This document shows positions 1-9,358 of a stretch of DNA of 61,043 nt, one piece after another. Position numbers and translations under genes: made by a program. The DNA comes from Gemmatimonadaceae bacterium (GTDB taxonomy: Bacteria > Gemmatimonadota > Gemmatimonadetes > Gemmatimonadales > Gemmatimonadaceae): contig DATLUQ010000012.1 of NCBI GenBank assembly GCA_035533015.1, positions 1 to 61,043 of the forward strand, read 5' to 3'. Positions within the stretch are counted from its first letter, which is position 1. The number at the start of each line of letters is the position of its first letter. A model generated the notes under the pieces. That model made no database searches. It had not been told where the DNA came from and worked only from the letters and a program-made list of their open reading frames with translations.

Positions 1-142
1 GGAGGCGAACCAGCGAACCCTCACGCACCGCGCGCACGTCGACCGATTGCGCCGGAACGACCGCCGCGGTCGCCAACAGGGCGCATGCGAGCACGCCGCG
101 CCGCAGGCCGCGAGAACGGGTCGTCAGATCCCCGACATTCAC
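1..142 (-). CDS. Partial exported protein (N-terminus only)
   Basis: About 47 N-terminal residues are visible before the window edge. I chose a GTG start at 142 because it opens a frame with a short basic stretch (residues 9-15) and a hydrophobic Leu/Ala/Val segment ending in PAQS, a typical signal peptidase I site. No clear Shine-Dalgarno precedes it. It lies 94 bases downstream of the propeller gene on the same strand, so it may be the third gene of the receptor operon. The function cannot be told from this fragment. Confidence 0.45.
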   Translation of the reverse strand, partial: MNVGDLTTRSRGLRRGVLACALLATAAVVPAQSVDVRAVREGSLVRL

Positions 143-236
143 ACATCCAAATAGTGGGAGCAGAACGCCCCCCAGTCCATCAGCAGTCCCCTGACGGACC
201 GCCGGTAGAACCGCGGCCTCGGACCCGCGCGCCAGC

Positions 237-1595
237 TTACTTGATACGCGCCCGTTCGAGGTGCACCACACCCACGCTGTCGGTGACGCCCATGTACACG
301 ACCCCGGGCCCGAATCCGGCAATCGTGCGGTACGCCGGAAGCTGGACGCGATCGGTGAGCTGACCCTGACGGTTGACCACGTCGTACACCGGCCGGCCGT
401 CGCTGGCCTGCGACGTGCGGATCCACAGATTGCCGTCCAGGTCGCTCCGCGTGGCGCCGGCGCCGAATGCCGGCCGGTAGTCCGGCAGCTCGTAGGGCGC
501 CACGAACTGCAGCGGCGGCATCGTGATCTGGGTGGCCGCGCCGCCGCGCAGGGGCGGTGCACCGCCCCGCCCGCCGCCGTCGGTGCGCATGACCATCACC
601 ATCTCGCCCATGCCACCACCGCCGCCGCCCGGATCGCCCCCGACCGTGACCCGCTGCTGCTGCCCGTTGCCGGTGAGTTTCCGCGTGGAGTCGAGCGCGG
701 CGATTCGCTCCTGGCGCCGCTGTTCCATGACCTGTTTGGCGGAATCGATGACGGCCGCCTTCTGGTCGTCCGTGAGCCGCTGCCAGTCGAAGGGAATCTT
801 GGGCGACGACGCGGTCGTGCCGTCCGGGTGGTACCAGTCGACGTGAAAATCGCTGCCGCGCACCACCGCCACCGTGCCGTCGGGGAGCAGCGCCCAGTCG
901 TCCACGATCGGCAGCGGGTTCACGATCGCACTGGCCGTGAATCCGTTGTCGTTGCGCACGACGACCATCTTCGTTGGGGGAATCTTGAAGAACGCCACCG
1001 TGTCCTCGCCGCGCGTGGCAAGGTTGACCCGCACGATCGGCGCCGAATCGGGGAACTGGGGCGTGAAACTCTTGACATCCGCCGGACTCGACGGCGTGCG
1101 CACCAGGTTGGTGTTTCCGCGATAGACCAGGCGGCCCGCGGGATCGAATCCGGACATCCCGAACGGACCGCCGATCAGATAGATGGCCTCGTTGGGACGC
1201 GGCACCGCCATCACGCGTGCGACCTTGCCCGAGTCGTCGAACACCAGCATCGACAGCGACGCGGGATCGATGAACAACGTCGAATCGCCGCGATATGGGA
1301 TGAGCCCGCCCGGCATGTTCCCGTACGCGTTGGCCGTGCTGGCGGTGGAGTCGGCCACCGGCGTGGCGTGCGACAGCGTGGAGTCGAACAGCAGCACGCG
1401 ATGCGAGACGATGTCGTTGACGAGCACCCGGCGTCCGCTCAGTTCGCGCACCGCGGAGACCGCGCGCATGGGCACCGTGGATACGTGCTCGATGGGCCCG
1501 AGCGGGCGGATCGGCGGCAGCGATTGCTGGGCGAGGGCCGGCGCCGCCATGGCGGTAGCCCACAGGCCGAGGAAGAGGACGAGTCGGCGGATCAT
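237..1595 (-). CDS. Secreted beta-propeller-like protein of the receptor operon
   Basis: 452 residues. The ATG at 1595 has GGAG about 8 bases upstream and begins a signal peptide ending in ALAQQ. The body shows repeated short motifs of the kind found in six-bladed NHL/6-bladed propellers (for example VLVNDIVSHRVLLFD, LIGGPFGMSGFDPAGRLVYRG). A helical segment at about residues 275-305 and a Gly-rich insertion at 318-352 interrupt the propeller. It starts 52 bases after the TonB-dependent receptor gene, so the two are probably co-transcribed. A surface or periplasmic partner of the receptor is a reasonable guess, but no catalytic motif is visible. Confidence 0.7.
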   Translation of the reverse strand: MIRRLVLFLGLWATAMAAPALAQQSLPPIRPLGPIEHVSTVPMRAVSAVRELSGRRVLVNDIVSHRVLLFDSTLSHATPVADSTASTANAYGNMPGGLIPYRGDSTLFIDPASLSMLVFDDSGKVARVMAVPRPNEAIYLIGGPFGMSGFDPAGRLVYRGNTNLVRTPSSPADVKSFTPQFPDSAPIVRVNLATRGEDTVAFFKIPPTKMVVVRNDNGFTASAIVNPLPIVDDWALLPDGTVAVVRGSDFHVDWYHPDGTTASSPKIPFDWQRLTDDQKAAVIDSAKQVMEQRRQERIAALDSTRKLTGNGQQQRVTVGGDPGGGGGGMGEMVMVMRTDGGGRGGAPPLRGGAATQITMPPLQFVAPYELPDYRPAFGAGATRSDLDGNLWIRTSQASDGRPVYDVVNRQGQLTDRVQLPAYRTIAGFGPGVVYMGVTDSVGVVHLERARIK

Positions 1596-1647
1596 GATCT
1601 GGCTCCAGTGATTGCGGCGGGGCGCACGCGGGCGGCGGCGCGGAAAG

Positions 1648-4600
1648 TTACCTGCTGATGATAACGCGCATGCCGCCGCCCCCGGCATCTACCGTGAAGG
1701 ACGTGCCGGCGTTCGGGCCGAATCCGGAGTTGGCAAGCCCCGCGGTGCCCGAACGAATAGCCGCGAGATAGCGTGGATCGAGGTAGCTGGCCACGATAGC
1801 GGGCAGCTTGCGCCGCTGTTCGGGCGTGAGCAGCCCCTTGATGGCGGGCGCGAGCTTGAGCAACAGATCCACCGATCCCTCGCGCCCGCGCCGGTACCGG
1901 TCGTAGGCCTGATCCTCGTCGAACCGATCGGGAAGACCGGCGAAGTATCTGGTGATGGGCGTCCAGATGGAATCCAACCGGATCACGTACCACCGGTTGA
2001 GCGTGGCGACGCTGTCGGCCTGCCGCGGGGTGAGCCCCAGGGTATCGAGCTGCCGCAGCATCACGGTCATCGGGTTGGTGAGGCCGCCGTTTCCATACAG
2101 GGCGCGCAGGATGGGCTCGCTGAGCTTGATGCCGTCGTGCGTGCGGCCCCGATCGAGTTGCTGGGTGAGCAGCTGTCGCTCGCGGGCAGGCCCCACGTCC
2201 ACGCGCAGCATGGCCGTGAGCGTGACCGGCGACCGGGCCGTGGTGAACTGCGGATTGGTGGCGCCGAACCGCTGGTTCACCTGGTACAGGTAGCTCTGCG
2301 TCTGGCCATCGAACCCCCGCACGTAGAGCAGGGACGCATCGGGAACGGCCGACTGGCCCCAGCCGTGCGTGTGGTTCTGGCCGTGCAGCAGGAGGTCGGC
2401 GGCGCCCAGCGGATTGGCGATCTGGAACGACAGCGTGGCCCGCTGCGGCATGTGCACCTTGATCGGGTTGAACGAGAACGTGAGGCTCGCCGAGGTGGTC
2501 CACGGGCCTTCGCAGCTGTTGCGTCCTGCGACCCGGCCGAGCTGCCCTTCGAGGCAGTCGCGCACCCGGCCCGACGACGATGCGAGCAGCGACTGCATGG
2601 CGGCGGCGAGCGTCGGGTCGGTGGTGTGCGCCGGGTCGAAGACGAAGGCGCGGTCGTTGGCGTACCCATCGCCATTGATATCGGTGGCGACCATCGGCGT
2701 AAACGGAGTGCCCGACCGGATGTTGCCGTACCAGTTGACGCGCACCCAATCGAAGAAGTTGTAGCCCAGGCTGTACTGAATCTGGTGCCGGGAATCGAAA
2801 CTCGACCGGCTCCACGACACGTCGAGTGGGTTGCCGGCCGTGCTGCCACCGCCAAAACCGCGCGTGCGCTCGCGGATGTCCTGGTACGTGTACGACAGGC
2901 TCCAACTGTAATTGGTGTTGAACGAGGCGGGTGCGATCTGGGCCGTGAACTGGGCGCTGCGCGACTGCATATCGGAGAGCATCTCCGTCACGTGGTTGAA
3001 CAGCGGCGACCGGTAGGCGTCGTTGAACGCGATGGCGCCCGTGATGGGCACGATGCTCCCCGGCTGCACGAACACCGGCCGGTTGCCTTCGCTGGCCAAC
3101 CGGAACGCCGCGTTGGGGTCGAAGTTGAGGTCGACGGACGACTGTTGGTTGACGTTGAGCGAGTACGTGGCGCCGAACGTGGCGTTGAAGCGGTTGTCGA
3201 GTATCGCCCCGGTCCACTGCAGGTTGGAGCGCAGGCTGCGCGGCGCGTTGTAGTCGTGCGCGAACAGGGTCACGTTGGGCGCCGAATTGGAGAACACGGT
3301 GCCGCTGCCGGCGCCCGCGCACGTCGTGGGAATGGACGCCGGATCGGCGAGGTAGCTGCTCCAATCGGGCACCGGAGCTGCCGCGCCCACGCAGGTGAGC
3401 TGCTGCAGGCCGCTCGCCAGGCCCGTGTTGTCCACGGCCGATCCGATGTCGGTCACGCGCCCCACGTTCTGGAACAGGCCGATGCCGCCGCGCACGACGG
3501 CGCGGGGGCCGCGCACGGCGCCCAGGAACCCGCCGATCTGCGGCGCCATGCCGTAGCTCCACGAGAATCCGATGCGCGGGCTCGCGTAGACGCGATTGGG
3601 CACGAGGTCGTTGGCCACGCCGAACGTCTGGGCCACGAGCGGGTTGGCGTTGGGCGCCGAGCCATACTGATTGCCGTCCAGGCGGACGCCGTACTGCACC
3701 TGAAGATCCGGGCTGTACCGGTAGGAATCGCCCAGGGACACGGCGCCCACCCATTCATCGCCGCTCCGCGTGCGGGGCCGCAGGGTGCGCGTGAACGACA
3801 CCGGCGCTCCCGACGCGAGTTCACCCAGCGAGTTATACGTGAAGGTGCCCAGCGGATTGGTGGTCTGATCGAGCGTGTAGCCGTCCTGGCGGATCTCGCT
3901 GGTGAGCTCGATCCGATGCTTGTTGTCGAGACTGAACCACGACAGGTGGTTGGTCAGATCCACGCTCCGGCTGGCGTTGCTCGTGTGGAGGAACGAACTG
4001 CCCCCGAAGCCCACCGTCTGGACGCCCGCCGTGCCGTCGGGGAAGTCGGAGTTCACGAGTACGTTTCCGCTCGGCAACTCGAGGTAGGGTGTCGCGTACC
4101 GGCGCGAGCCGCTCACCGAGAGGCCGGTCTCGGTGAGGATGCCGAATCCGAAGTAGGCGGAATGGCGGGCCTGGACGCCCGCGTTCCAGTTGGTCATCGA
4201 GCCGCTGCTCGCCGGCAACTGGGTGGTGCCGAGGGACAACGGATTGAACTTGAACCAGCTGCCGTTCACCGTGACGTCGAGGGCCTGGCCGGACGTCGAC
4301 GTGGGCGGCGCGAAGTCGAAGCTGCCCAGCACCACGCCCTGATCGGTGAGCTGCTGGCCGGGCACGCCGCGCACGGTGGCGGGCACCTGGTCCTGCTGGA
4401 GGATGCCGAGCAGCCGGCGCACGGAGTCGGGCGCGATGCCCGCCGTCTCCAGGCCGAGCGCGTCGGTATTGAGCAACGACCGCCACGGATTGGCCCGCTG
4501 GCCGAGCTGATAGGAGAAGTTGTAAAATGACTTGTCGAACTGGATGGGCCCCGACAGGCCACCGCTGAGATTGACATTCGTGTACTGCTGGCCGAGCGCG

Positions 4601-5394
4601 CGCGCCGCCGGATCGGTCCACTGCAACTGCGGCGCGTCGAACACCACGCTCGCCGACCGGTTGATGAAGTTGGTGCCCGACGCGGTGGTGATGTTGAACT
4701 GTCCGCCGCTGAACCCGCCGCGCGACACGTCGTACGGCGCCGTGACGAGCGAACTGCTCACCTGGGCGTCGCGCGGGATGTTCGACCCGCTGAAATCCAT
4801 GCCGTTGAGCGTGTTCGTGTTCTGGCTGCCGTCCAGGCCGAGCACCGAGAAGCCCGAGGGATCGCCATTCGCGCCCGGCACGAAGAGCACGCCGGGCAGC
4901 GACGCCGCCATCGCCGCCAGGTCTCCCTGCTGGGCGGCCGTCAGCGCGTTGCTGTTCACGGTGCGCTCGGTGCCGCCGATGTCGGGTGGCGTCTCGTAGC
5001 GGTTGGGCCGCGTACGACCGGCCTGTACGTGAACCGTGTCGAGCGTGGCCACGGTGCGCGATAGCTTCGTATCGGCTACGAGAATCTCCTGATCGGCCGT
5101 ACGCTTGACCTCGAACCGCTTGAGCGCGAACCCGGCGGCGTTGAACGCCACCATGTAGTCGCCGTCGCCGTTCGGAAAGATGATCGTGAACCGGCCGTCG
5201 CGATCGGTCCGTGCCGTGCGCGTCACGTTTCCGGAAATCGAGGTGGCCGACACCATCGCATTGGGCACCGGCAGCGACTCGGGGCTCGTGACCTGGCCGC
5301 GGATGACGTCGGCGCCCTGCGCCAGCACGGGTCGCGCGAGGATGAGGGCGGCCGCCACGAGAGCCAGTGATTGCAGAATGCGCCGAGCGGGCAC
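1648..5394 (-). CDS. TonB-dependent receptor, Oar-like, with C-terminal LTxxQ helical extension
   Basis: 1248 residues. A GTG start gives a signal peptide ending PVLAQG. Residues about 30-110 form a carboxypeptidase-regulatory-like (CarboxypepD_reg) Ig domain (VIRGQVTSPESLPVPNAMV). A plug domain follows (about 130-260, with DLAAMAASLPGVLFVPG), then a long beta-barrel rich in aromatic/polar alternation. Proteins of this Oar type import bulky substrates or act in surface adhesion, powered by TonB-ExbBD. From about residue 1064 the sequence turns helical and carries LTPRQ (1121-1125) and LTPEQ (1189-1193), like the LTxxQ motifs of Spy/CpxP. The true C-terminus is Gly-rich (GGGGMRVIISR), not the usual terminal aromatic strand. 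The substrate is unknown. Confidence 0.9.
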   Translation of the reverse strand: MPARRILQSLALVAAALILARPVLAQGADVIRGQVTSPESLPVPNAMVSATSISGNVTRTARTDRDGRFTIIFPNGDGDYMVAFNAAGFALKRFEVKRTADQEILVADTKLSRTVATLDTVHVQAGRTRPNRYETPPDIGGTERTVNSNALTAAQQGDLAAMAASLPGVLFVPGANGDPSGFSVLGLDGSQNTNTLNGMDFSGSNIPRDAQVSSSLVTAPYDVSRGGFSGGQFNITTASGTNFINRSASVVFDAPQLQWTDPAARALGQQYTNVNLSGGLSGPIQFDKSFYNFSYQLGQRANPWRSLLNTDALGLETAGIAPDSVRRLLGILQQDQVPATVRGVPGQQLTDQGVVLGSFDFAPPTSTSGQALDVTVNGSWFKFNPLSLGTTQLPASSGSMTNWNAGVQARHSAYFGFGILTETGLSVSGSRRYATPYLELPSGNVLVNSDFPDGTAGVQTVGFGGSSFLHTSNASRSVDLTNHLSWFSLDNKHRIELTSEIRQDGYTLDQTTNPLGTFTYNSLGELASGAPVSFTRTLRPRTRSGDEWVGAVSLGDSYRYSPDLQVQYGVRLDGNQYGSAPNANPLVAQTFGVANDLVPNRVYASPRIGFSWSYGMAPQIGGFLGAVRGPRAVVRGGIGLFQNVGRVTDIGSAVDNTGLASGLQQLTCVGAAAPVPDWSSYLADPASIPTTCAGAGSGTVFSNSAPNVTLFAHDYNAPRSLRSNLQWTGAILDNRFNATFGATYSLNVNQQSSVDLNFDPNAAFRLASEGNRPVFVQPGSIVPITGAIAFNDAYRSPLFNHVTEMLSDMQSRSAQFTAQIAPASFNTNYSWSLSYTYQDIRERTRGFGGGSTAGNPLDVSWSRSSFDSRHQIQYSLGYNFFDWVRVNWYGNIRSGTPFTPMVATDINGDGYANDRAFVFDPAHTTDPTLAAAMQSLLASSSGRVRDCLEGQLGRVAGRNSCEGPWTTSASLTFSFNPIKVHMPQRATLSFQIANPLGAADLLLHGQNHTHGWGQSAVPDASLLYVRGFDGQTQSYLYQVNQRFGATNPQFTTARSPVTLTAMLRVDVGPARERQLLTQQLDRGRTHDGIKLSEPILRALYGNGGLTNPMTVMLRQLDTLGLTPRQADSVATLNRWYVIRLDSIWTPITRYFAGLPDRFDEDQAYDRYRRGREGSVDLLLKLAPAIKGLLTPEQRRKLPAIVASYLDPRYLAAIRSGTAGLANSGFGPNAGTSFTVDAGGGGMRVIISR

Positions 5395-5602
5395 GGGGAT
5401 GATCCCAGGGGGTGGTGGCGCCTGATCGAGTTCGCGGGGAGGTCGCCAGCGATCCGAATTCTAACACCCGCCGGCCCGGCCCGTGGACGACGCGAATCCC
5501 GACGGAACGACCTCTTGGTCCCGGCCTGCGCCATCAGGGTTTACTGCGCCATCGCTGCCCGCGGCCGCTGGCGCGTCCGGGTCCCGCGTACCACATTCGG
5601 GC

Positions 5603-6451
5603 ATGCAGCGGCGCACCTTTCTCCACTCGCTCGGCCTCTCGATGGCCGGGTTGGCCTTCGCCCGACGCGCACCGTTCGATTTCGGAACAGCGCGGCACCT
5701 GGACCGCGTCGGCCTGCAACTGTACTCCGTGCGCAACGCCATGAAACGCGACCCCACCGGCACCCTCGCCGCCGTGCGCGACATCGGATACCGGGATGTC
5801 GAGTTGCTCTGGACGTTCGACAACTTCGGGCAGACGCCGGCGCAGGTTCGCTCCACGCTCGACGGGCTCGGACTCACGGCGCCCTCGGCGCACATCGCGC
5901 CCGAACTCCTGTTGGGAGACTGGGCCAGAGCGCTCGATCAGGCGAAGTACCTGGGCCACCAGTACCTGATCGTGCCCAGCCTGCCCGACGAGACCAAGAC
6001 GTCGCTCGACGCGTGGCGACATTGGGCGGACGTGTTCAACACCGCCGGCGCCGCGGCCCGGACCGCCGGCATCTGGCTGGCCCAGCACAACGAGCCCGAG
6101 CACGTGCATCCCATCGATGGGCAGATCCCGTACGACCTCTTCATCGAGCGCACCGATCCCAAGATCGTCCGCCTCCAGCTCGATTTCGGGAACATGGTCG
6201 TGGGCGGTGGTGACCCGATGGCGTATCTGAAACGGTACGGCGACCGCTACTGGACCTTCCACGTCAAGAACGTGGTGGCCGACCGGACGCACGACACGGA
6301 ACTGGACGCCGGCGTGCTCGACCTGAGCGCGCTGCTCGGCGCCGTCACGGATATCGATGCCAAACCCTGCTACGTGGAGCAGGAGAGTCCAGCCGACGAA
6401 CTGGCGAGCGCGCGCTCCAATTACGAGTACCTGTCCAAACTCGCCTTCTAG
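5603..6451 (+). CDS. Tat-exported sugar phosphate isomerase/epimerase-like TIM barrel
   Basis: 282 residues. The ATG at 5603 begins MQRRTFLHSLGLSMAG, a twin-arginine (RRTFL) leader with a hydrophobic stretch, so the protein is probably exported folded. The mature part matches the xylose-isomerase-like AP endonuclease 2 superfamily (GLQLYSVRNAMKRDPTGTLAAVRDIGYRDVELLW, LAQHNEPEHV, RLQLDFGNMVVGG, FHVKN). His and Glu/Asp in these strands are the expected metal ligands. Exported members act on sugars or inositols; the substrate is not predictable here. It is divergent from the receptor gene across a 208-base gap and converges on the next gene. Confidence 0.85.
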   Translation: MQRRTFLHSLGLSMAGLAFARRAPFDFGTARHLDRVGLQLYSVRNAMKRDPTGTLAAVRDIGYRDVELLWTFDNFGQTPAQVRSTLDGLGLTAPSAHIAPELLLGDWARALDQAKYLGHQYLIVPSLPDETKTSLDAWRHWADVFNTAGAAARTAGIWLAQHNEPEHVHPIDGQIPYDLFIERTDPKIVRLQLDFGNMVVGGGDPMAYLKRYGDRYWTFHVKNVVADRTHDTELDAGVLDLSALLGAVTDIDAKPCYVEQESPADELASARSNYEYLSKLAF

Positions 6452-6467
6452 ATCGCCGTCTCACCGG

Positions 6468-6514
6468 CCTACTGTCCTACTGTCCTTTCCGCATCCGGGC
6501 ATCCGGGCATCCGG
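6468..6514. repeat. Two short tandem repeats at the 3' end of the 592-residue gene
   Basis: CCTACTGT occurs twice in tandem (6468-6483) and CATCCGGG occurs almost three times (6492-6514). Both have 8-base units and lie across the stop codon and last codons of the minus-strand gene. Gain or loss of one unit would change the C-terminal reading frame. Confidence 0.7.
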
Positions 6515-8247
6515 AATCCGCCAACCCGCGTGGAGTACGTGTCGGCGCCCTTCCTGTAATAGTCGCCCACATACCAGATCGTGCAATCGTCACTCGGGTC
6601 CACGGCGGTCTGGCTGTAGTCTTCCCACCGGCGAGTGGCCGTCTGGGCGGCTTCGCCGTCGGCCAATACGGCTTCGTGAAGCGCAAGTTGTCCCGGGGGA
6701 TCGCCCGCCAGCCGCCCGGCGAATCGCTGGCCGGCAAACACGTTCGCTCCGCCGAACGAGTAACCGATGCCGATGTTTCCCGCTCCGTCCATCGCCGCGC
6801 TTCCCATCCAGCGGTAGTCGCTGTCGGGCGCGAAGGTGCCCTGCTGGTACAGCGACAGCGTGCCGCTCGCGCCCAGCCGGAACTCGTACCAACGCACCCC
6901 GCCGGCACCCTCCGTGGTGTTCACGGAATGCACCGCGACCACCGATTGCTGGTCGCCGATGCGACGATAGGTGAGGCGGGCCATCAGCTTGTCGCCCTGT
7001 GCATCGAGCCGGCGATCGGTGCCGGGCTGCGGTACGCAGTCCGAGAGTTGGCCGTCGCACAGATAGTGGTAGGGAGCCACGCCGATCTTCACGGGCCCCG
7101 ACAGCGATGTTCGGGTGGAATCCTTCCAGTCCACGTGGAACCGCCAGACGTACACCCCGTCGTCCTCCATCACGCCCTTGAGTTGTGTGCCGCCGGCCGC
7201 CATCACGATGGCCGGAGCGCCGGCGTCGGGCAACTGCGTGCCGTCCAGGTCGGCCACGTTGAGAAAGTTCGCGCCGTCCACGGTAACGCACTGCTCGGTG
7301 GCGGGCTCGCCGATCAACATGCGAGCGCGATCCACGGCGCATACGGTTTTCTGGATGACATTGTCGCCGCTGCTCGTGGCCACGTAGTACGCGTCGGGCC
7401 ATACCGCGGGGCGCGGATAGTCGGGAAAGAGATGGCGGCTGAACTCGTATCGGTAGTACGGCCCGAACGGACTCGCGCCCGCGCTCACCGCATAGCACAT
7501 CGCGTAGTGCCCCGCCGCCGTGTCGCCGCGCGCGAGCGTGGAGTCGGCGGGCGACAGCCTGGTGAAGATCGGCATCACGATCAACCACCGGCCGGCCAGC
7601 TGATCGTACCGCACCACGGCGTCGCCGTTGTTGTGGCTGGAGCAGGCGCCGGGGAATCCCGCGAACACACTGCGCGTTTCCACGGGGCCGTAGAGCACCT
7701 TGCCCGTGGTGTCGAAGGTGGCGCCCTTCTTGGTGAAGATGGCCATGCGGCTATTCACGATCTGCACGATATGGTCCGGCCCCACGGCCAGGGTGTTGTC
7801 CGACGGATTCCGCAGACGCGCCGCGCCTTGCGGCCCCTCGAACCCGGCGCCCAGCCCGTCGAAGCCGGCGACGATCGCGGGGGCCGCTTCGCGCCCCTGG
7901 GTCCGCTGTTCGACCGCCGCCGAACCGGGGGGCGTGGTGATGGGCGGCGGCACCACCCTTCCGTCGGCAACGCTGTCGTCGAGCGAATCAGGGGCCAGCG
8001 CGTAGGGTGGCAGTGGGTCGAGAGTCGGCGTCGGCTCGGCGGCGGCCCCGGTCATTGACGGAAGCGTGCCGAGCGGGCGAGACAGGTCGTGATGGACGGC
8101 CGCGCTGAACAGCACGTCGTGCGTGGCCACGAGCGGGTGCGATACGGCGGCCGCCGCGCGCGCGGCGCTGTAGCGGTCGGCCGCCACGAACGCGGCGATG
8201 GCGAGCAGGATGGCCGATGAGGCCATCGGTCTCAGATGACGGAGCAT
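6469..8247 (-). CDS. Exported protein of unknown function (592 aa)
   Basis: ATG at 8247 with AGGAA about 7 bases upstream. A hydrophobic N-terminal stretch (residues about 9-24) suggests a signal anchor or signal peptide. A disordered Pro-rich segment follows to about residue 120. The rest is compact and beta-rich, with recurrent Trp/Tyr/Asp turns (NTLAVGPDHIVQIVNSRMAIF, YEFSRHLFPDYPRPAVWPDAYYV, YRWMGSAAMDGAGNIGIGYS), which suggests a propeller or sialidase-like fold. I do not recognise a defined family or active site. It stands alone, converging on the isomerase gene with a gap of only 17 bases. Confidence 0.75.
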   Translation of the reverse strand: MLRHLRPMASSAILLAIAAFVAADRYSAARAAAAVSHPLVATHDVLFSAAVHHDLSRPLGTLPSMTGAAAEPTPTLDPLPPYALAPDSLDDSVADGRVVPPPITTPPGSAAVEQRTQGREAAPAIVAGFDGLGAGFEGPQGAARLRNPSDNTLAVGPDHIVQIVNSRMAIFTKKGATFDTTGKVLYGPVETRSVFAGFPGACSSHNNGDAVVRYDQLAGRWLIVMPIFTRLSPADSTLARGDTAAGHYAMCYAVSAGASPFGPYYRYEFSRHLFPDYPRPAVWPDAYYVATSSGDNVIQKTVCAVDRARMLIGEPATEQCVTVDGANFLNVADLDGTQLPDAGAPAIVMAAGGTQLKGVMEDDGVYVWRFHVDWKDSTRTSLSGPVKIGVAPYHYLCDGQLSDCVPQPGTDRRLDAQGDKLMARLTYRRIGDQQSVVAVHSVNTTEGAGGVRWYEFRLGASGTLSLYQQGTFAPDSDYRWMGSAAMDGAGNIGIGYSFGGANVFAGQRFAGRLAGDPPGQLALHEAVLADGEAAQTATRRWEDYSQTAVDPSDDCTIWYVGDYYRKGADTYSTRVGGFRMPGCPDAERTVGQ

Positions 8248-8401
8248 GGCGGGTTCCTGGCGAAGCGTGCCGGGGAGCGGGCGCTCTTCCTATGATAGCG
8301 AGGCGCGGGGGCGCGGGCGACCCGGAACCAGCCCCCCCTTGCCAGACTTTCTAGATTGACCGTTGGGCCCGATTCCCGGGCCAGGGAGTCCCGGAGGACC
8401 C

Positions 8402-9322
8402 ATGTCGATCAGACCCGTCAAGCGCATCGTCGAAGCCACGCCCACCATGGAAGGGGCGGGGGTCAAGCTCCGTCGCGCGTTCGGCTTCGGGGCCACCGAG
8501 GAGTTCGACCCGTTCCTCCTGTTCGACGACTTTCGGAACGAGAAGCCGGAGGACTTCCTGCGCGGGTTTCCGTGGCATCCGCACCGCGGCATCGAAACCA
8601 TCACGTACGTACTCAAAGGCACCGTGAACCACGGCGACAGCCTGGGCAATTCGGGCACGCTGGGTGCGGGCGACGTGCAGTGGATGACCGCGGGCAGTGG
8701 GATTCTTCATCAGGAGATGCCCACGGGCGACGCGGCCGGACGGATGCATGGGTTCCAGCTGTGGGGCAATCTGCCCGCGTCGCGGAAGATGACCGACCCG
8801 CGCTATCAGGACATCGGATCGAAGGACATCCCCGAGATCACGGACGACGACGGCACGATCGTGCGCGTGGTGTGCGGCGACTTCTGGGGCAAGACGGGCC
8901 CCGTGGACGGCATCGCCGCCGAGCCGCAGTATCTCGACGTGTCCGTGCCGGCCGGCGTGCGCAAGACGCTGCCGGTGGAGACGTACCGGCACGCGTTCGC
9001 GTACGTGTTCGAGGGGAGCGGCACGTTCAGCGGCGCGTCCGATCCGTTCGGTGCGCTCACCGAGCGGGTGGGCGACAACGGCGCCACGGTGGCCGAGGAG
9101 ACGGTGCGCGACACCGCGGGCAATCGGAGCCTGGTGCTGTTCGACAGCGGCGACGAGGTGACCGTGCAGGCCGGCGACGAGGGGATCCGGTTTCTGCTCG
9201 TGTCGGGCAAGCCCATCGCCGAGCCGGTGGCGTGGTACGGGCCGATCGTGATGAACACGCAGCAGGAGCTGCGGCAGGCACTCGACGAGCTGAACCGGGG
9301 GACGTTCATCAAGCACGCGTGA
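8402..9322 (+). CDS. Pirin family bicupin protein
   Basis: 306 residues. ATG at 8402 with GGAGG about 7 bases upstream. The N-terminal cupin carries the pirin metal site: HPHRGIETITY and GAGDVQWMTAGSGILHQEMP supply the His/His/His/Glu ligands, here near residues 60-115. A second cupin-like half follows. Pirins bind Fe and many have quercetin dioxygenase-like or redox-sensing roles; which applies here is unknown. It is monocistronic, between the unknown exported protein (divergent) and the Dph6-like gene (convergent). Confidence 0.92.
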   Translation: MSIRPVKRIVEATPTMEGAGVKLRRAFGFGATEEFDPFLLFDDFRNEKPEDFLRGFPWHPHRGIETITYVLKGTVNHGDSLGNSGTLGAGDVQWMTAGSGILHQEMPTGDAAGRMHGFQLWGNLPASRKMTDPRYQDIGSKDIPEITDDDGTIVRVVCGDFWGKTGPVDGIAAEPQYLDVSVPAGVRKTLPVETYRHAFAYVFEGSGTFSGASDPFGALTERVGDNGATVAEETVRDTAGNRSLVLFDSGDEVTVQAGDEGIRFLLVSGKPIAEPVAWYGPIVMNTQQELRQALDELNRGTFIKHA

Positions 9323-9358
9323 GGCGGGGGCCCACGACGGGCGCCGCCCGATCGCCGG

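Noticed and set aside
139-1563. Alternative frame running through the propeller gene and first partial gene
   Set aside because: Composition is Arg/His/Ala-rich with no domain, while the overlapping frame has a signal peptide, a ribosome-binding site and propeller motifs.
1612-4530. Long open frame antisense to the TonB-dependent receptor, and similar long antisense frames at 16970-20263, 21687-23942 and 12309-14360
   Set aside because: They lie opposite clearly recognised genes, are rich in Arg/His/Gly/Ala with no domains, and are what GC-rich codon use produces by chance.
6492-6514. CATCCGGG repeat considered as a CRISPR-like or REP element
   Set aside because: Units are 8 bases, contiguous and without spacers; this is a simple tandem repeat.
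9323-9358. GC-rich gap between pirin and Dph6-like genes as a terminator
   Set aside because: Only short, poorly matched stems could be drawn, so I did not list it.
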